DNA from: Cruorifilaria tuberocauda
Lineage: Eukaryota; Nematoda; Chromadorea; Rhabditida; Onchocercidae
Assembly (NCBI GenBank): GCA_013365365.1
Contig: JABVXU010000228.1
Coordinates: forward strand, 22,532 to 86,531
Direction of reading: 5' to 3'
DNA length: 64,000 nucleotides
Positions 1-13,372 of the stretch are shown here, in pieces; within the stretch, counting starts at the first letter, position 1; each line of letters starts with the position of its first letter. The notes beneath the pieces are model-generated. The model searched no databases. It was given only the letters and a program-made list of their open reading frames with translations, and had not been told where the DNA came from. The position numbers and the translations under genes were made by a program.

Positions 1-533
1 AATGGAAGTGCATGCTAAACAATTCAATCTCAGTCGAGCTCAACTTCCACAACAGATCTCGCCATGAGTTCTAAGGTGTTGTTTCGGATGAACTTTTTGG
101 GAGAAGCTTTCCCGCATTTCGAATAATTGTGCGCTTTCATGGTATGAGTTCTCATACGTCTTTCAAATTGGATTGTTCAAAGAAATTTTTTCCATATTGC
201 AAACATTTCACAGGTATGATAAGTTCTTAAATTGTTTGTCTGACAGCATTCGAAACAATTGTGCGGTTTTCAATCAGTATGAGTACTCGGTGTTATTTCA
301 AACGTGATCAACGAAAGAAGCTTTCCCACATTCTGAACAACTGTGCGGCTGTTCATCGATATGGCTCATCATTCATTTTTTTAGAACCCACTAGGACGGC
401 AGTTTTTCCCACATGTCGAACAGTTGTACAACTTCACCTTAATTAGTAAGCCTTGCAGTTCTGTTTGTTCTTCTCTCACTTTTGGCCTGGATAAATCCAA
501 AGGTTCTGTTTGTTCCGTTTGAGCTTTCTGAAA
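1..533 (-). pseudogene. Decayed C2H2 zinc-finger gene, copy A (runs off left edge)
   Basis: Read right to left, a TTTCAG acceptor at about 534 opens an exon reading KAQTEQTEPLDLSRPK, then REEQTELQGLLIK, then a broken finger (CSTCGKNC). Stops follow at once. Further down, other frames carry finger pieces such as CSECGKAFF and several HT linkers, all interrupted by stops and frameshifts. The PLDLS motif is the type bound by the corepressor CtBP, and C2H2 fingers normally bind DNA, so the ancestor was probably a transcriptional repressor. The N-terminal segment is shared with the loci at 2.1, 48.4, 59.3 and 60.4 kb. As it stands it cannot encode a full protein. Confidence 0.75.
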
Positions 534-535
534 TT

Positions 536-1227
536 ACATGAAATCATCCATTTCATCAAACGAAAATAAGGAAATGCATAGTGCTAAATTTTCTTAACCT
601 TTAAAGTTTTGATACTTAATAAGATTAAATGAAAATTGACATTCAATAGAAATTAAACTTAAAATTCCCATAGCTTTACACGAATAACTCAGTACATTAA
701 AAAAGTAAACTGAATTATTCAGCTCCTTCGAATAACAGTTTTAACCACCTACATTTAATGTAGCCCTTCAAATTACAATGATAATAAACATATTTTATAT
801 TAGGAGATTTTCAGATAAGCGGGAGAATAAACGTCCTCTTTACAGCTTTGCTTACAGAATGCAAAAGGTATCAATGAGAGCACAGTAAACATAGCTTTTA
901 TTGATGAAATTAGCCTGGTTGTGGAAAAAATCTTCACAATCAAATGTCTCAGAGTGTACCTCAACTACGATAAATTTTTCAACTTCGTGAAAGCAGTGGA
1001 AAACACGAAAACTTATCTGGCCTGCAAATCTTCTGCAAAGTGAGCAGATAGGTTCGCAGTTTGCAGTTTGGCATGAATAGTAACTGCTTCCAGACGTAAT
1101 TCAGACTACTTAACTGTCTGGACTATAACTGTGGGGGTATAAGAGTATTTGCCAGTTAAAAACGGAGGACCAATTATAGAAAGTGTTAATTTTGTCAGTT
1201 ATAACGCATACTTCAAATGTCTTTCAG
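536..1227. other. Spacer between two outward-facing zinc-finger copies
   Basis: AT-rich. The first ~70 bases (TTCTTAACCTTTAAA near 590) resemble the sequence next to the copy at 59.3 kb, so they belong to the duplicated unit (its intron). I see nothing coding in the rest. Confidence 0.4.
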
Positions 1228-1413
1228 AAGACTAAAAACGATCAAGATTCCGATTCCTTCCACTCAGGAAGCGACGGCTGTGATACACGGAAGTATTCGA
1301 CCTCTCGATTTGAATAATCCTCCGGAGAAATTGCGAAGGGAGTTGCAAGTGCCGCAGACGAAGCCGCACACGGTGGTTGTTGGAACGGAAGAAAAAAAGA
1401 TCACAATCATTAA
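1228..1413 (+). pseudogene. Small coding remnant related to 46,967-47,104
   Basis: Follows a CTTTCAG acceptor. The frame begins KTKNDQDSDSFHSGSDGC, meets one in-frame TAA, and continues as GEIAKGVASAADEAAHGG before a stop. The second half matches GVASAAGKAVQDGSS in the remnant at 47 kb (minus strand), and the nucleotide match extends over about 85 bases. Another frame is open for 67 codons from 1217, but conservation between the two copies supports the frame given here. I do not recognise the protein. The TAA, absent from the other copy, suggests this copy is dead. It lies 0.7 kb upstream of zinc-finger copy B. Confidence 0.5.
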
Positions 1414-2652
<1,239 letters not shown>

Positions 2653-2659
2653 AAATTTT

Positions 2660-5380
2660 GCTTTAATAATCACATGCAAACTAATAGAATGAAAAGTCCC
2701 TTTGAATGAATTTAAACTAATTCATTTCAAAGTCATTTTATGGTAGAAAAAGAAACTTGAACTAAATACATTTAAACTGGAATATATGCTTCTATCCTTG
2801 CTAATTAAATTCCTAAAATTCAATTATTCGTCCTCAGTTTTTATGAATTCGTTTTCATCTACTGCTATTCTTACTTTTGGTTTATTTATTTTATGTGTGA
2901 AATTCATTTTAATGCATGAATTATTAAGCTTTTATCAACTTTTTTCCTGCTTCAGTGATTTGCAGAATTGAAATGACAAGAAATGTATCAGTCGAAAGAA
3001 ATTAATGATTTAACGGTGAAAAATTGTCGAACTTTCGAGCGTTTTTCTTCAAATATTGAGAACATTTTGTGCATAGAACAAATTTATAATAATCTCTTCT
3101 TTCAAAAAATTGAACAAACAAGCGTTATTTCTGTTTGAAAAATGTCGAAATCTTCAGCAGTTGATTGTTATAATAAATTGTTAAGTTGAATTATGCTTCA
3201 TAGATTAATACTCAATATTTATGAGAGCTCATCAAATGATCGAAATGGTCATGGTAAAAATAAATTACTATTTTATCACTGCTAGAGCTGATAATTGTCT
3301 CTTGTGACTTCTACATATTGCAATGTTTTTTTATTACTATTCAACTTTTGTTGAATTTTTTTGAATTTTTGAGTTTTGAACTTGAGAAAATGTTCAATTT
3401 AAAATTTTTCTAAAACTTAACTTTATCGGTTTGAAAAGCTCGCTCAGTGAGAACCTGATCGAAATTAATTGTCGTGCAGATGTTTTTAAGTAACTGAACT
3501 CTAGAGTGAGGACTTTAAAAACTATTTAAAGTTCAAAAGTTCAAATACTGAGGTGAGAAAAAACTTGCATAAATGGGAATTGGGGACGGATACATTAAAT
3601 ATTAGTAGCTGAAGCATTAATTTGTACGACACTAAAGCGATAGCGATAAATAATTTAGTTTACTTCCGCTAATCTAATTTTGCACGTTAAATGATTTGTG
3701 CATAGCTGTAGGAATTTTCGGTTTTTAATTTTATAGCATTAGCTGTAATTTTCAATCACATTTAAATTGTTCAGATTTCAATTAATCCAATATGGAAAGC
3801 AATTAGCTACTGTCAGTTATCAACGTTTGTTAATTAATTATTACGAGATATTAATTTTGTAAAAAAATTGATTACATTATTTTGTTTTATAACACTAAGA
3901 GATTATAAAACAGATGCTTTAAATCGATTAAAAATTAAAGTTTCATATTCATATATCAAGAAGTAAGAACATGAAATAAGAAAATCTAATCAAATTGTAT
4001 TTCAAAGTTTGTTAGTGAATCATTTGTGAAGTTACAATTGTCATTATCAGATTTTCAATTCATTGAACTGTAAGAATAAAAGGTTTCAATTCTTTTATTA
4101 AGACATCAACAACTACTAAGCATTGGTTCCGCTGTGTATAAAGCAAATAATATACAGCCTTTTGACTGATTTTAGAAGCTATTAAATTCTTTTATTGCCA
4201 CAACACAATCGTATCCGCAGTATAACTGAAACTAATTTTTGATCAATTGATTGACATGTTTTAAATTCTTTTCCAAAATTAAAAAAATCATGCATATTTT
4301 TCTTATTATCCTAATTTATGATCCATGATATTTTTAAATTAACATTCTTCCAACCTATCCAAAGAGCATACGTGAAAATAATAATATAATGCAGGTTAAA
4401 TATATCGGCCTCATTTGTATCACTTTTCACGCTTTCTTCTTAAATTTCAATACTGATTGTGTATCAAACAATCCAACATTTAATCCTCTTTCAAAATAAA
4501 ACATTGAAGCTTTTGTTTCAAACAAAATAATAATTAATGCTTAGAAAATTTTGATAAAACGTTAAATTTCAACTAATATAAAGCCAAATCAATAAATTAG
4601 CATTTTTTCATCAGTTTCATTTAAGAGCTAATTGCCATCTTTTCATTCATACCTTTTAACTGCTTTGTCATTGAACTGATATTTCTTGAAGAAATTATGA
4701 AGCTGACTATGTATTTCATACCTTTTGCCTTTACGAATTTTGAAACTTCAAATTAATCCACACGTGATTTACGCTTGAGTAACTTCTAGCTCTCTCTCTG
4801 CCTCTCTCCCTTCTATACATATAAAGAATTAAAAATAACTCAAGTGTAAATGAGAATGGTGCGTCTAAAGCTATTATTGCTTCCTTTCAAGGATGACGCA
4901 TGAAACGAGGAAATAACTCGAATATCCCTTACCTCCACTTCACTTAGCTCACTTGTTTGTCTCGCATTTGCTTCAATATCATAAGTTGAAACTTGAAAAG
5001 CTACCTCTTCTCCCCATATATAATAAGTGTATAGAGACTTCGTTGTTATGATTAATACAAGCAAAAGTGACTTGTTGTCATGTTTACTCAATTACTTATA
5101 TTATTAATTTTATTTATATAACTTTGTACAACACTGCATATGTATGCAATTATTTATTTAGTTGACAAGAAATTTCAATACTCTTTTTTCTCTTTCTTAT
5201 ATTTCTTTGAAATAAAAAAACTGAGAAATGAAAATGATGTGAGAAAGAAGGAAGTAATTAGGATAGACGAATGATAAACTGAAACTTTTATAATTAAAGC
5301 TAAGACAAAGAGAGCTAGTCCTCTTTAAAATAATGCAAAAATTAGTTTTCTTAGAATTAGCTTAAAATGCTTTTTCCAAC
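2660..5380. other. AT-rich intergenic DNA
   Basis: No frame here has coding character or convincing splice-site pairs. Open frames are short, rich in Phe/Leu/Ile, and explained by base composition. I see no RNA gene. Confidence 0.5.
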
Positions 5381-5387
5381 TTCCTAC

Positions 5388-5512
5388 AAACTCTTTTCAT
5401 CCTCCTCTCTTCTCTTTCTTTACTTCTCATTCCTCCATTTTCTTCGCTATTCTCAAAAGTAATTCTTCCTTTTCTTCTCTTCTTTTCTCTCTCTACGTCT
5501 TACCTATATCAC
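5388..5512. repeat. Pyrimidine-rich tract
   Basis: About 120 bases dominated by C and T on the plus strand (runs such as CTTTTCTTCTCTTCTTTTCT). It is a low-complexity homopyrimidine tract; no gene is implied. Confidence 0.7.
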
Positions 5513-5645
5513 ATCATCTTTTATTCATCTATAAAAAATCTTTTAAAAATCATGAAAACAAAAAGAAGAAGAAAATTTTATTCATGAAACAGATGAAGAT
5601 AAAGCTCCCGATAGCTTCATCTAAATACATTAAATGACAACGCAT

Positions 5646-5646
<1 letters not shown>

Positions 5647-5696
<50 letters not shown>
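5647..5696. repeat. (CA)25 microsatellite
   Basis: An uninterrupted CA dinucleotide array of 25 units, flanked by GCATG on the left and TCGAG on the right. It is likely length-polymorphic. Confidence 0.97.
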
Positions 5697-5697
<1 letters not shown>

Positions 5698-6093
5698 CGA
5701 GAAGGAAGTGCACAAGGAGCCTAGCATCAGCAGTGGCAACAACAATCGAAGCTGTGGTGCAAGCTTGACAATTCTTCTAAGTGAAGGAAACCATTCATTA
5801 GAAATTATTAATTTTCTGGTGTTGAAGCAGGAGAGGAGACATGATCACCCCATTGATCATTCCTTGGCTTTATCAATGGGTTCATTCAGATCAGTTCTCG
5901 TAATTAATCATGAGATTTGGATCGTATCACTGTTACCGTTATCATTATCATTTTCATCCCTGTTAATCACTACTGCTGCTACTACCACTACTATTACTGT
6001 CATCAGTAGTACTAGCAGTACTGTTAGTATCAACATTGTTTTATTATTATCACTATTGTTGTTGCTATCATAAATATAATTATGATATGAGTG

Positions 6094-6189
6094 ATGGACA
6101 CTGAGAAGGAAACGAACAAAATTTTCATCTTCGGCTTATGTATTCTTTTCGCATGGATGATTATTATTATTATATGTGCAAGTCCAACG
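6094..6189 (+). CDS. Possible first exon of a small membrane or secreted protein
   Basis: An ATG opens 32 codons beginning MDTEKETNKIF, followed by a hydrophobic stretch (FGLCILFAWMIIIIICAS) suited to a signal anchor or signal peptide. It ends exactly at a good donor (ACG|GTATGT). Without splicing, the frame runs on to a stop at about 6271. I found no convincing second exon, so this may be chance in AT-rich DNA. Confidence 0.22.
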
Positions 6190-6274
6190 GTATGTTTAAA
6201 CTTTTCTTTCGTCCTTCCTTATTTTATCTTATCATCACACAAACTTTGTTTTTTGATTGAAATTTTTGAATGAA

Positions 6275-9200
6275 ACCAAGTTAATAAATATAAATGTTTG
6301 AAAATCGTAATTATTATCAAATTAATTGATGTTATCAAATAACAACAAAGCATTTAAAAATCCGAACAAAATTTATAATGTTTGTTTAAGTATATATTTT
6401 CACGATATGTTCTGAATTTCATCTAATTAAAGAAGCAATTCATTTCGTACAACAAAGAAAAAATAACTTTGTTTATTTATGCATTATAACAATTATTTAA
6501 ACTGTAAATTTATTTATATGAAGCGAAAGAGATGAAAAATTGTCGAATTATGAAGTGAAAATGTTAGAGGGATGAGGCAGGGAAGCTCACAAGTTAAAGT
6601 AATTAATTTTCATGTTCAAAGTAATCATTGCATTGCTAGGCAGAAAAATGCTTTTAAACTACTAAATGTAATCTCAAACAAAATTATTATGGTGCAGTTT
6701 GACCCAGGGAAATTTACTTGTGTGACTAGCTCAAGCACAATAATACGACTTTCAAAATCAATTTTGGTATTAAAAAAGTTCAGTAGCATAATTTTGATCA
6801 ACTGTTCTATTAATGCTTCAAGGTGAATATTCTTATATGGAAATCAAAAATTGTGATATATTTTTCTCGTCTTTCGAGTTTTTTGTTGAGTGAATTTAAT
6901 TTGAGTGATTTAAAACCAGTTAGAATGAATTTTTAAACAAATAATGCTCTAAAACAAAGAAAAGTTGCGGAGTTTTAAAGTTCAGTTTAACAGAAAAAAA
7001 TCTTTTTTCTCCTGAAATTTCTGGAGTTCGACAGCTAATCCGTCAACTAACCGTCGTTATATCTTGTCTGCTAATCTTTCAAAATTCCAAAAGTATTTGA
7101 TTGCTTTCAGAAAATTCCAAAAATTTTCATCTTTATGCAGGAATTTCAAATTATCCGTTAGATTTAACTGATAATTTTCTACAATCTTTTTCTTTTTTCA
7201 ATTATTGTAAAGAACCTAAGTAATTATTCAAATTCCTTAAAACGCAGGATATCACTTACTTCTCTTGTAACTGATGCTTCTTTATGAATACTAGTAAATA
7301 AATAAATAATGTAGTCTTGATAATAACTATTAATAGCTAAATAATGATTGGCATTATGTCGATCAGTTGTTTTGTAATAATAATTATTGCATGGTAGCAA
7401 AATAGTAGTAATTCTTAAGAAATATATGAATAATAAATAAATAACAAATGATCAAAAATTAACCATAAATAGAAATGATGAAAAGAGATGACAAATAATT
7501 AATAAATAATAAATAGTAGTAATAATTAATTATAATAAATAATAAAAATATTAATAATACTAATATTTATTATTACTGTTTTAATAATAATAATAACAAA
7601 CAATAGATTAGTAAATGAATAATAATCAGTTGTGGTAAATAATAATGAAAAAATAATTATTACTGGTAATTGGAATCACAATAAATCATTTTTTAGTAAA
7701 TAGTTATGGCTTCAATAAGCAATAATATAGCTGAAATCATGTTTTTCTGTAGAGATAATGTTCGCGAAGAATATAAAGCAAGGCTTATGTGTTTTAAATG
7801 CAACATTCTGTTTACTTTCATGAAATAATAATTTTGCCGAATTATCAAATTCATTACTTTAATTATCTGCTACAGAACTCATTATGAATGCATGGAATTT
7901 GTAGGGTGTATTGAAACCTTTGAAAAGCAAATTTAATGTCAGAATATTTTTCAATGAAATATAATGAAAGAGAGCTATAATTACAAATGAATATAGAGCA
8001 AATAGTGGGAAAATTATTCTTTTTATCGCTTTTCTTCTATCGAGTCGTTTCACTTAATTCCATCAATCTCATGACTTGAGACTCTTAAGTTATATAGAAG
8101 TTATATGCACTGATAAAACTGATTAAGGTTACATGAAGGGTGCTATCCAAGCCAGACACAAATAAATCCCGAATTCGAAAAACAAACCGAGATCAGTATG
8201 CGAAACATCTATTAAACTAATCACGAAACTGATCAGTTTTAGATAGGTCATCGATTGGAGATTTATTTCATCTGAATTAGCTGAAATAAAATGAAGTTTT
8301 AACACTTCAAAAGATATACTGAAGTATTCCGAATAATGATAAAACCAGCGATTATGCATTTAACTTCATGCTTTTTTCGTTCTTAAAGACTAATTCGTAA
8401 TTGCAAGAATCAAATTCAAGATTGTTAAATAAGAAGAGAGTAGTTTTATGCTTCTCACATGCACTTTTCTTCCTTCCTTAATAACTGCATTTTATTCTGC
8501 TCATGCAAAATTTTACTTTTTCATGATAAAATTCTTTCATAAATCACATATATTGATTAAAAATGGAAAATAAAGGTTTATAAAGTTGAATTTCTGAAAA
8601 TGCTATTAATTTGTTACAAAAGAAATTACTTTTCTTCTCTTTATGCTTCTCTTATGTACTTTACCTGATATATTGAAAGGTTGAACAATATCGAATAAAA
8701 GTTTCATTGCAAATACAATCATTTTAACTCGGCACCATTTAACATTATGCAGCTAAGCACAAGTTTACTTAAGAAGAAAACATTCACTATAAAAATTCAG
8801 AATTATATTACAATTCGTTTTTTTAGCTTAAAAAAATTCATGCTTAATTATATCTTCTTTGCTCCAAATAATGATAATTTTAGGTTATATTTGAAAATTT
8901 TTCACGAAATTTGATGAATTTTTCAACGAAAATTGAACTACTATTAAATGAATAAATTTCCCATTAAAATTATGTTTCCAACATAAGTTATGTTAGAGTT
9001 TGCTTTGAAAAATGATAACAACTTTTTTAAACACTTTTTCAAGGTTTATTAAAAAATTTCTCCCCTTTAAGGAAGCGAGTAAAAATTAGTGGAGTAATGT
9101 TTTAATTTTACAAATTGTTATATGCGAAATGATATCACCGCCACTTTACCATTCAAGACTGTAAGTTACAGAATGAACCGACATTACGATATAGAAGACG

Positions 9201-10069
9201 ATATCAGGAGTGAAGAGAAGGAGATGAACTTAGAAACAATAATTAATCAAAGATCTATTTGAAACTATGCGAAGGCTTCAAACATGAGCTCGGTGTGAAC
9301 ATTAATAATTCCAGTAATTTGGCCAAATCTGAAAGCTTTTTTTCAAAAAAAAAAAAAAAAATAATATTGTTTAAGAGAATTTGCCATTTGCACAGTAATA
9401 TCGGAGCTCGAAATTGATACATGATTAGTCAGAACAGAATACTTTTTATTTTCAAAGCAAATTCAACAGTTAGATTTAAAAACTCTGAACATTTGTTTTC
9501 TGTTATACTTTGAAGTTAATCTATCTATCCGTCTAATTTATCGCTTTTCTTGATTAGCATCAGGTTTAAAGTTCTTATTTTTCGATGAGAACAAGTGACA
9601 TGCCTTCAAAGATTCATTAAATCCACCAAATGAATTGTTAAATCAGTTCACAGCTGTTCGAAAATTTTAAGCTTACTTAATAGATTTGCAATTTATCTAG
9701 CTCAAATAGTACTTCTTCCATTCATTTTTAATCTAATAAACTGTTTAATAATTGCAAATCAGTAATTATCAGTATATCAATTAAAACAACTCTCTGATGG
9801 ATATTCATGGAAATTTCTAATATCTATATCAGAAAATATCAAAAAAAAAAGAATTTATCGAACCATTTTGTTTATATAAATATAGTATCGGAGAACCAAC
9901 TTCTATTGTATTATTACTTTTAATTAATTAATGAGAAATATTTTACTCCTGTCGAGTTTTTCTTTTTCTTCTTTTTTTGAGTATTTTACTAATGCATCGC
10001 AACAGACGAAAGATGAATGACAATGGAAGAAGGGATGTATCATTTTTACGTTTTTTATTTGCTTTTCAG
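6275..10069. other. AT-rich intergenic DNA
   Basis: No supported gene. Open frames are short and dominated by Phe, Leu, Ile, Lys and Asn. The only structured element is the AATA-rich stretch at 7.3-7.65 kb. Confidence 0.5.
7290..7645. repeat. AATA/AATAAT low-complexity tract
   Basis: Degenerate repeats of TAAATAA, AATAATAA and similar words over about 350 bases, with no fixed period. A shorter similar tract lies at 11,935-12,010. This is consistent with slippage-derived low-complexity sequence. Confidence 0.7.
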
Positions 10070-10252
10070 CTCTTCCGGAATATTCTCTACCGGTGGTTCT
10101 GTTCAGTTGTAAGAAGACGCGAAGCGAAATCTAGAATGCATTGTGGAAGTTGTTTACAATTAGCACATGTGATTGCTACTGAGCCTTCTAATATTATGCT
10201 TTCTCAAGCATTTGGCAATAACTTTCATTTTCTTATCAAATCGATCGAAGAG
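10070..10252 (+). CDS. Exon-like open segment of an unrecognised protein
   Basis: Bounded by TTTGCTTTTCAG| and GAG|GTTTGC, this 183-base segment is open in phase 0 and encodes 61 residues with ordinary composition, including RRREAKSRMHCGSCLQLAHV and FGNNFHFLIKSIEE. That contrasts with the Phe/Leu/Lys-rich chance frames around it. I do not recognise a family and found no matching neighbouring exons. It could be an isolated exon of a lineage-specific gene, a relic, or chance. The same frame is also open upstream to 9,977. Confidence 0.3.
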
Positions 10253-10259
10253 GTTTGCA

Positions 10260-13200
10260 AATTATTTATGTATTATTGTTTTTATTTTTCCCTTGCCTTA
10301 TCAAAAGATTATATAATTATGGACATTATGAACTGTAAATAAATAAAAAAAGCAATTAATATCTTACATTTATAATAAAATATACGACTTTAATTTTCAA
10401 ACAAACAGTGAAATAATTAATATGGGGATCATTTAATATTTAAAAAGTAAAGGAACATATGACGAGAAACTGTAATGCAATATGGAAGGTAAATGTTTCC
10501 TTAAATTTTTTACTGTTTTTTAAATTTTTGAATGGAATAAAGTTTAGTCAGATTGGTTTAATCAAGAAGGAAATTATGTTATTGCAAAGCGAAGAAATGA
10601 AGTATTTTTTGAAGTTTAATAAAGAAAGAAATTTTATTAAGGAATCACAGTCGGCATCGATAGTTCAACGCGAAGGTTCGGATATATGCTAATATGTTCA
10701 AACTGATAAGCACACAATGGCATATGCTGTGATTCCTATCAGAGCGCCTCAATAATGCAATGAAGAGTAGAAAAGTATGGATTTTGTTCCGAAATTTATT
10801 CTTAATATACCTCATACCTCACCATATTATGGCATCCATTCACTTTTTTCCTTTTTTCTCTAAAAATTGTGCTCAATTTTGTCTAATCATTTTTGCATAT
10901 ATAAATCTTTTTTCATTCATGTAAAATTTTCTGAAAGCTTAATTTTTTCATTTGATAAATAGACCGACATTGATCAATGCTTGGCAAATATTTAGTCCTG
11001 AAAATTGAAAAAAAGCAAGAAAAATGATTGATTGATAATTTATTCATAGTAACTTTTTCGTCTTTTCCGGTATAAAATTCTCTGTTTATCCATCTTATCA
11101 GTTTATATTACATTTCTTTTTTATTCTATTCCTCGTTTTTTCTTCCTTTTGCTATTCCTATTCTTTTAAAAGTGTGTATCTTTTCATACTGTGCAAAACG
11201 CGAAATTTATTTCTTTCATCTATCCTGAAATTGGTGGATAAGCAAAGAATATATTTGGGGCGATATCACTTCTATTTAAATGACCTACACTTCTTGTTTA
11301 ATAAAAAAATTAAAACTGAACATAATTTGGGTCATTCCGTAAAATACGTCATATCATTATGCGATTCAGCATGTTATTTGACGAAATCTTCAAAGTAAAG
11401 GAAAAAACGATGATGAAAACTTTCCAAATGAATATATTAATTAATTATAAAATCGGAAAAATTAATATATAATCGATCATTATTTACTTAAAAAGATTAG
11501 AAGTACTAATTCTTTAAAAATTTCGCAGTAGAATTAATTGATGATAACAATATTAATTATGCATCAACAGATATGTTTCTTTGAGGTTCATAGCATCAAC
11601 TTTTGGATTTTATTTCAAATATTAGCAGAATGATATTATCATGACGTAGCCCCAAGCCATGCAAAGAACTACATCTTGTATTGTAATTTTATCGAAAAGT
11701 TTTCACAACAAAAAATTTTATATATTATTTTATCTTTCCCCTATTGCGTCACTTGTATTCCTCATTTCGCACCTTTTTTATACTTCCCTTTATTTCAATT
11801 TACTTATTTGCTATGAAGCTTTGCTAATGAACATTTCAAAACCTGGAAATACAAAGCACCTGTTCCTCTGTACAAATGACGCATATAATCGTTATTATCA
11901 TTTGCATATCTTGAAAGAATTACTCAACATCACTAATTAATAATGACGGTAATTAATAATAGTAATAATAGCTAATAATAATGGATAAATAAATGACTAA
12001 ATAATAAATAAATAAATGAACAAACATAGAAATCAGTAGCGTTACTGAATATTTCTTTAGTCTTCGTTAAATTTAAAATATAACCATTGAGAACAATTTG
12101 AATGTGCCTTCAATTTTCACTTAGATCTCAAGTTTTTCATTTTTTTTCTATATTAGATATTGGGAAACAGAAAAGTAAAAATATTCCCAATGGAAAAAAT
12201 TTGACAGAGAAGATCGAGAAATTAATTATGGAAAAAAAAATTCCACCAAATTCCAGTCATTTCTCATTCTTCTGCTTTTATCAAATCAATCAGTAAAGAA
12301 ATTTGTATTTTGCTGACTTATCAATATTTGTGTAATTGATATAAACTATTTTAGCCCGTTATTTAAAATCGGCTAATTATCGATGATAGAAAACGTAATA
12401 ATGGAATTCATTCATATTTCCTACATACATACATTTATAATAATAATTAAATCGAAATTTTTTCTACATTAGCTAAAACAATCAATAATAACAGTTATTA
12501 ATTGAAATATCTAGAAGGAATTTTGTACAGTATATACGTTAATCTTCGTCCATTAATGTAAGTATGAAAACCTGTTTTTTTTCGTAAGGAACTTAGTTAA
12601 TTCATAAATGTATTTGCTCAAATAATTGTTTTTGTGATGACTGGAATCATTAAAATCTAAAAATCAACAATTATATTCATTTATATCGATTAGGAAAAAA
12701 AGCTACATGTTTTGATGCTTCTGCTAAAATGTTTTATCTTGTTGTATTTTTTCGCTGCAGTAATTTTCTTCTTTGTTTCTTACAAAGGTAGGAAAGAAAA
12801 GGAAACTAGATTGTATAAATCATATTTTTTATCTCTGTATGATTTTATATAACATTTAACTCGATCAACTAGCATAGAAACTACAAAAAACTTTAAATCG
12901 TATGCTAAACTTAATGTATTTAATATAATAAATACTCATCCAATTATTATTTAAACAGTATTAGTCAATATTTTAGGCTTTCTTCACGATTGCGTCTTTA
13001 ATGTTGCTTAATAATGGAGTTATAGAAAGTACATAATTAAAACAACGTAATAAACAGAATAAACAATATTACAGAACTTTGTCATTAAGATTTCTGATTC
13101 CTAATATATAACATATAGTGTGAAAAGCATGAATCATTAAAATAATATTCGAGCTCTCTCAGTTGATAATGATGACTTTATGATGATAACTTTATATTGA

Positions 13201-13260
13201 AAGAAAAAAGTCCTTGGTTTATGCTGGCTTTTCGTTTTTTTACTAGGCAGTTATGATAAG
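10260..13260. other. AT-rich intergenic DNA
   Basis: No coding exon or RNA gene is evident. It contains a short TAATAA-rich tract at 11,935-12,010. The region lies downstream of the 3' end of gcs-1. Confidence 0.45.
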
Positions 13261-13265
13261 CAAAT

Positions 13266-13372
13266 AACTTTAAGCAATTCACGTAATTCAACACCTCCAT
13301 GCGATCAATCATTTTGCTTTTTATGGCTCACAATCAAGCTTTCTTCGGCTCGACGAACTGCCAATGGTATAC
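13266..13372. repeat. Direct duplication of the gcs-1 last-exon end, copy 1 (functional)
   Basis: Covers the last ~22 codons, the stop and the start of the 3' UTR of gcs-1. It matches 13,457-13,562 with scattered substitutions and one small indel; the longest identical run is TTATGGCTCACAATCAAGCT. Confidence 0.9.

Noticed and set aside
5708..6073. A 121-codon open frame after the CA repeat
   Set aside because: It starts at GTG, and its second half is Ser/Thr/Leu from imperfect ATCATTATCA and ACTACTACT repeats. It has no splice signals or recognisable domain and looks like an open stretch of simple sequence.
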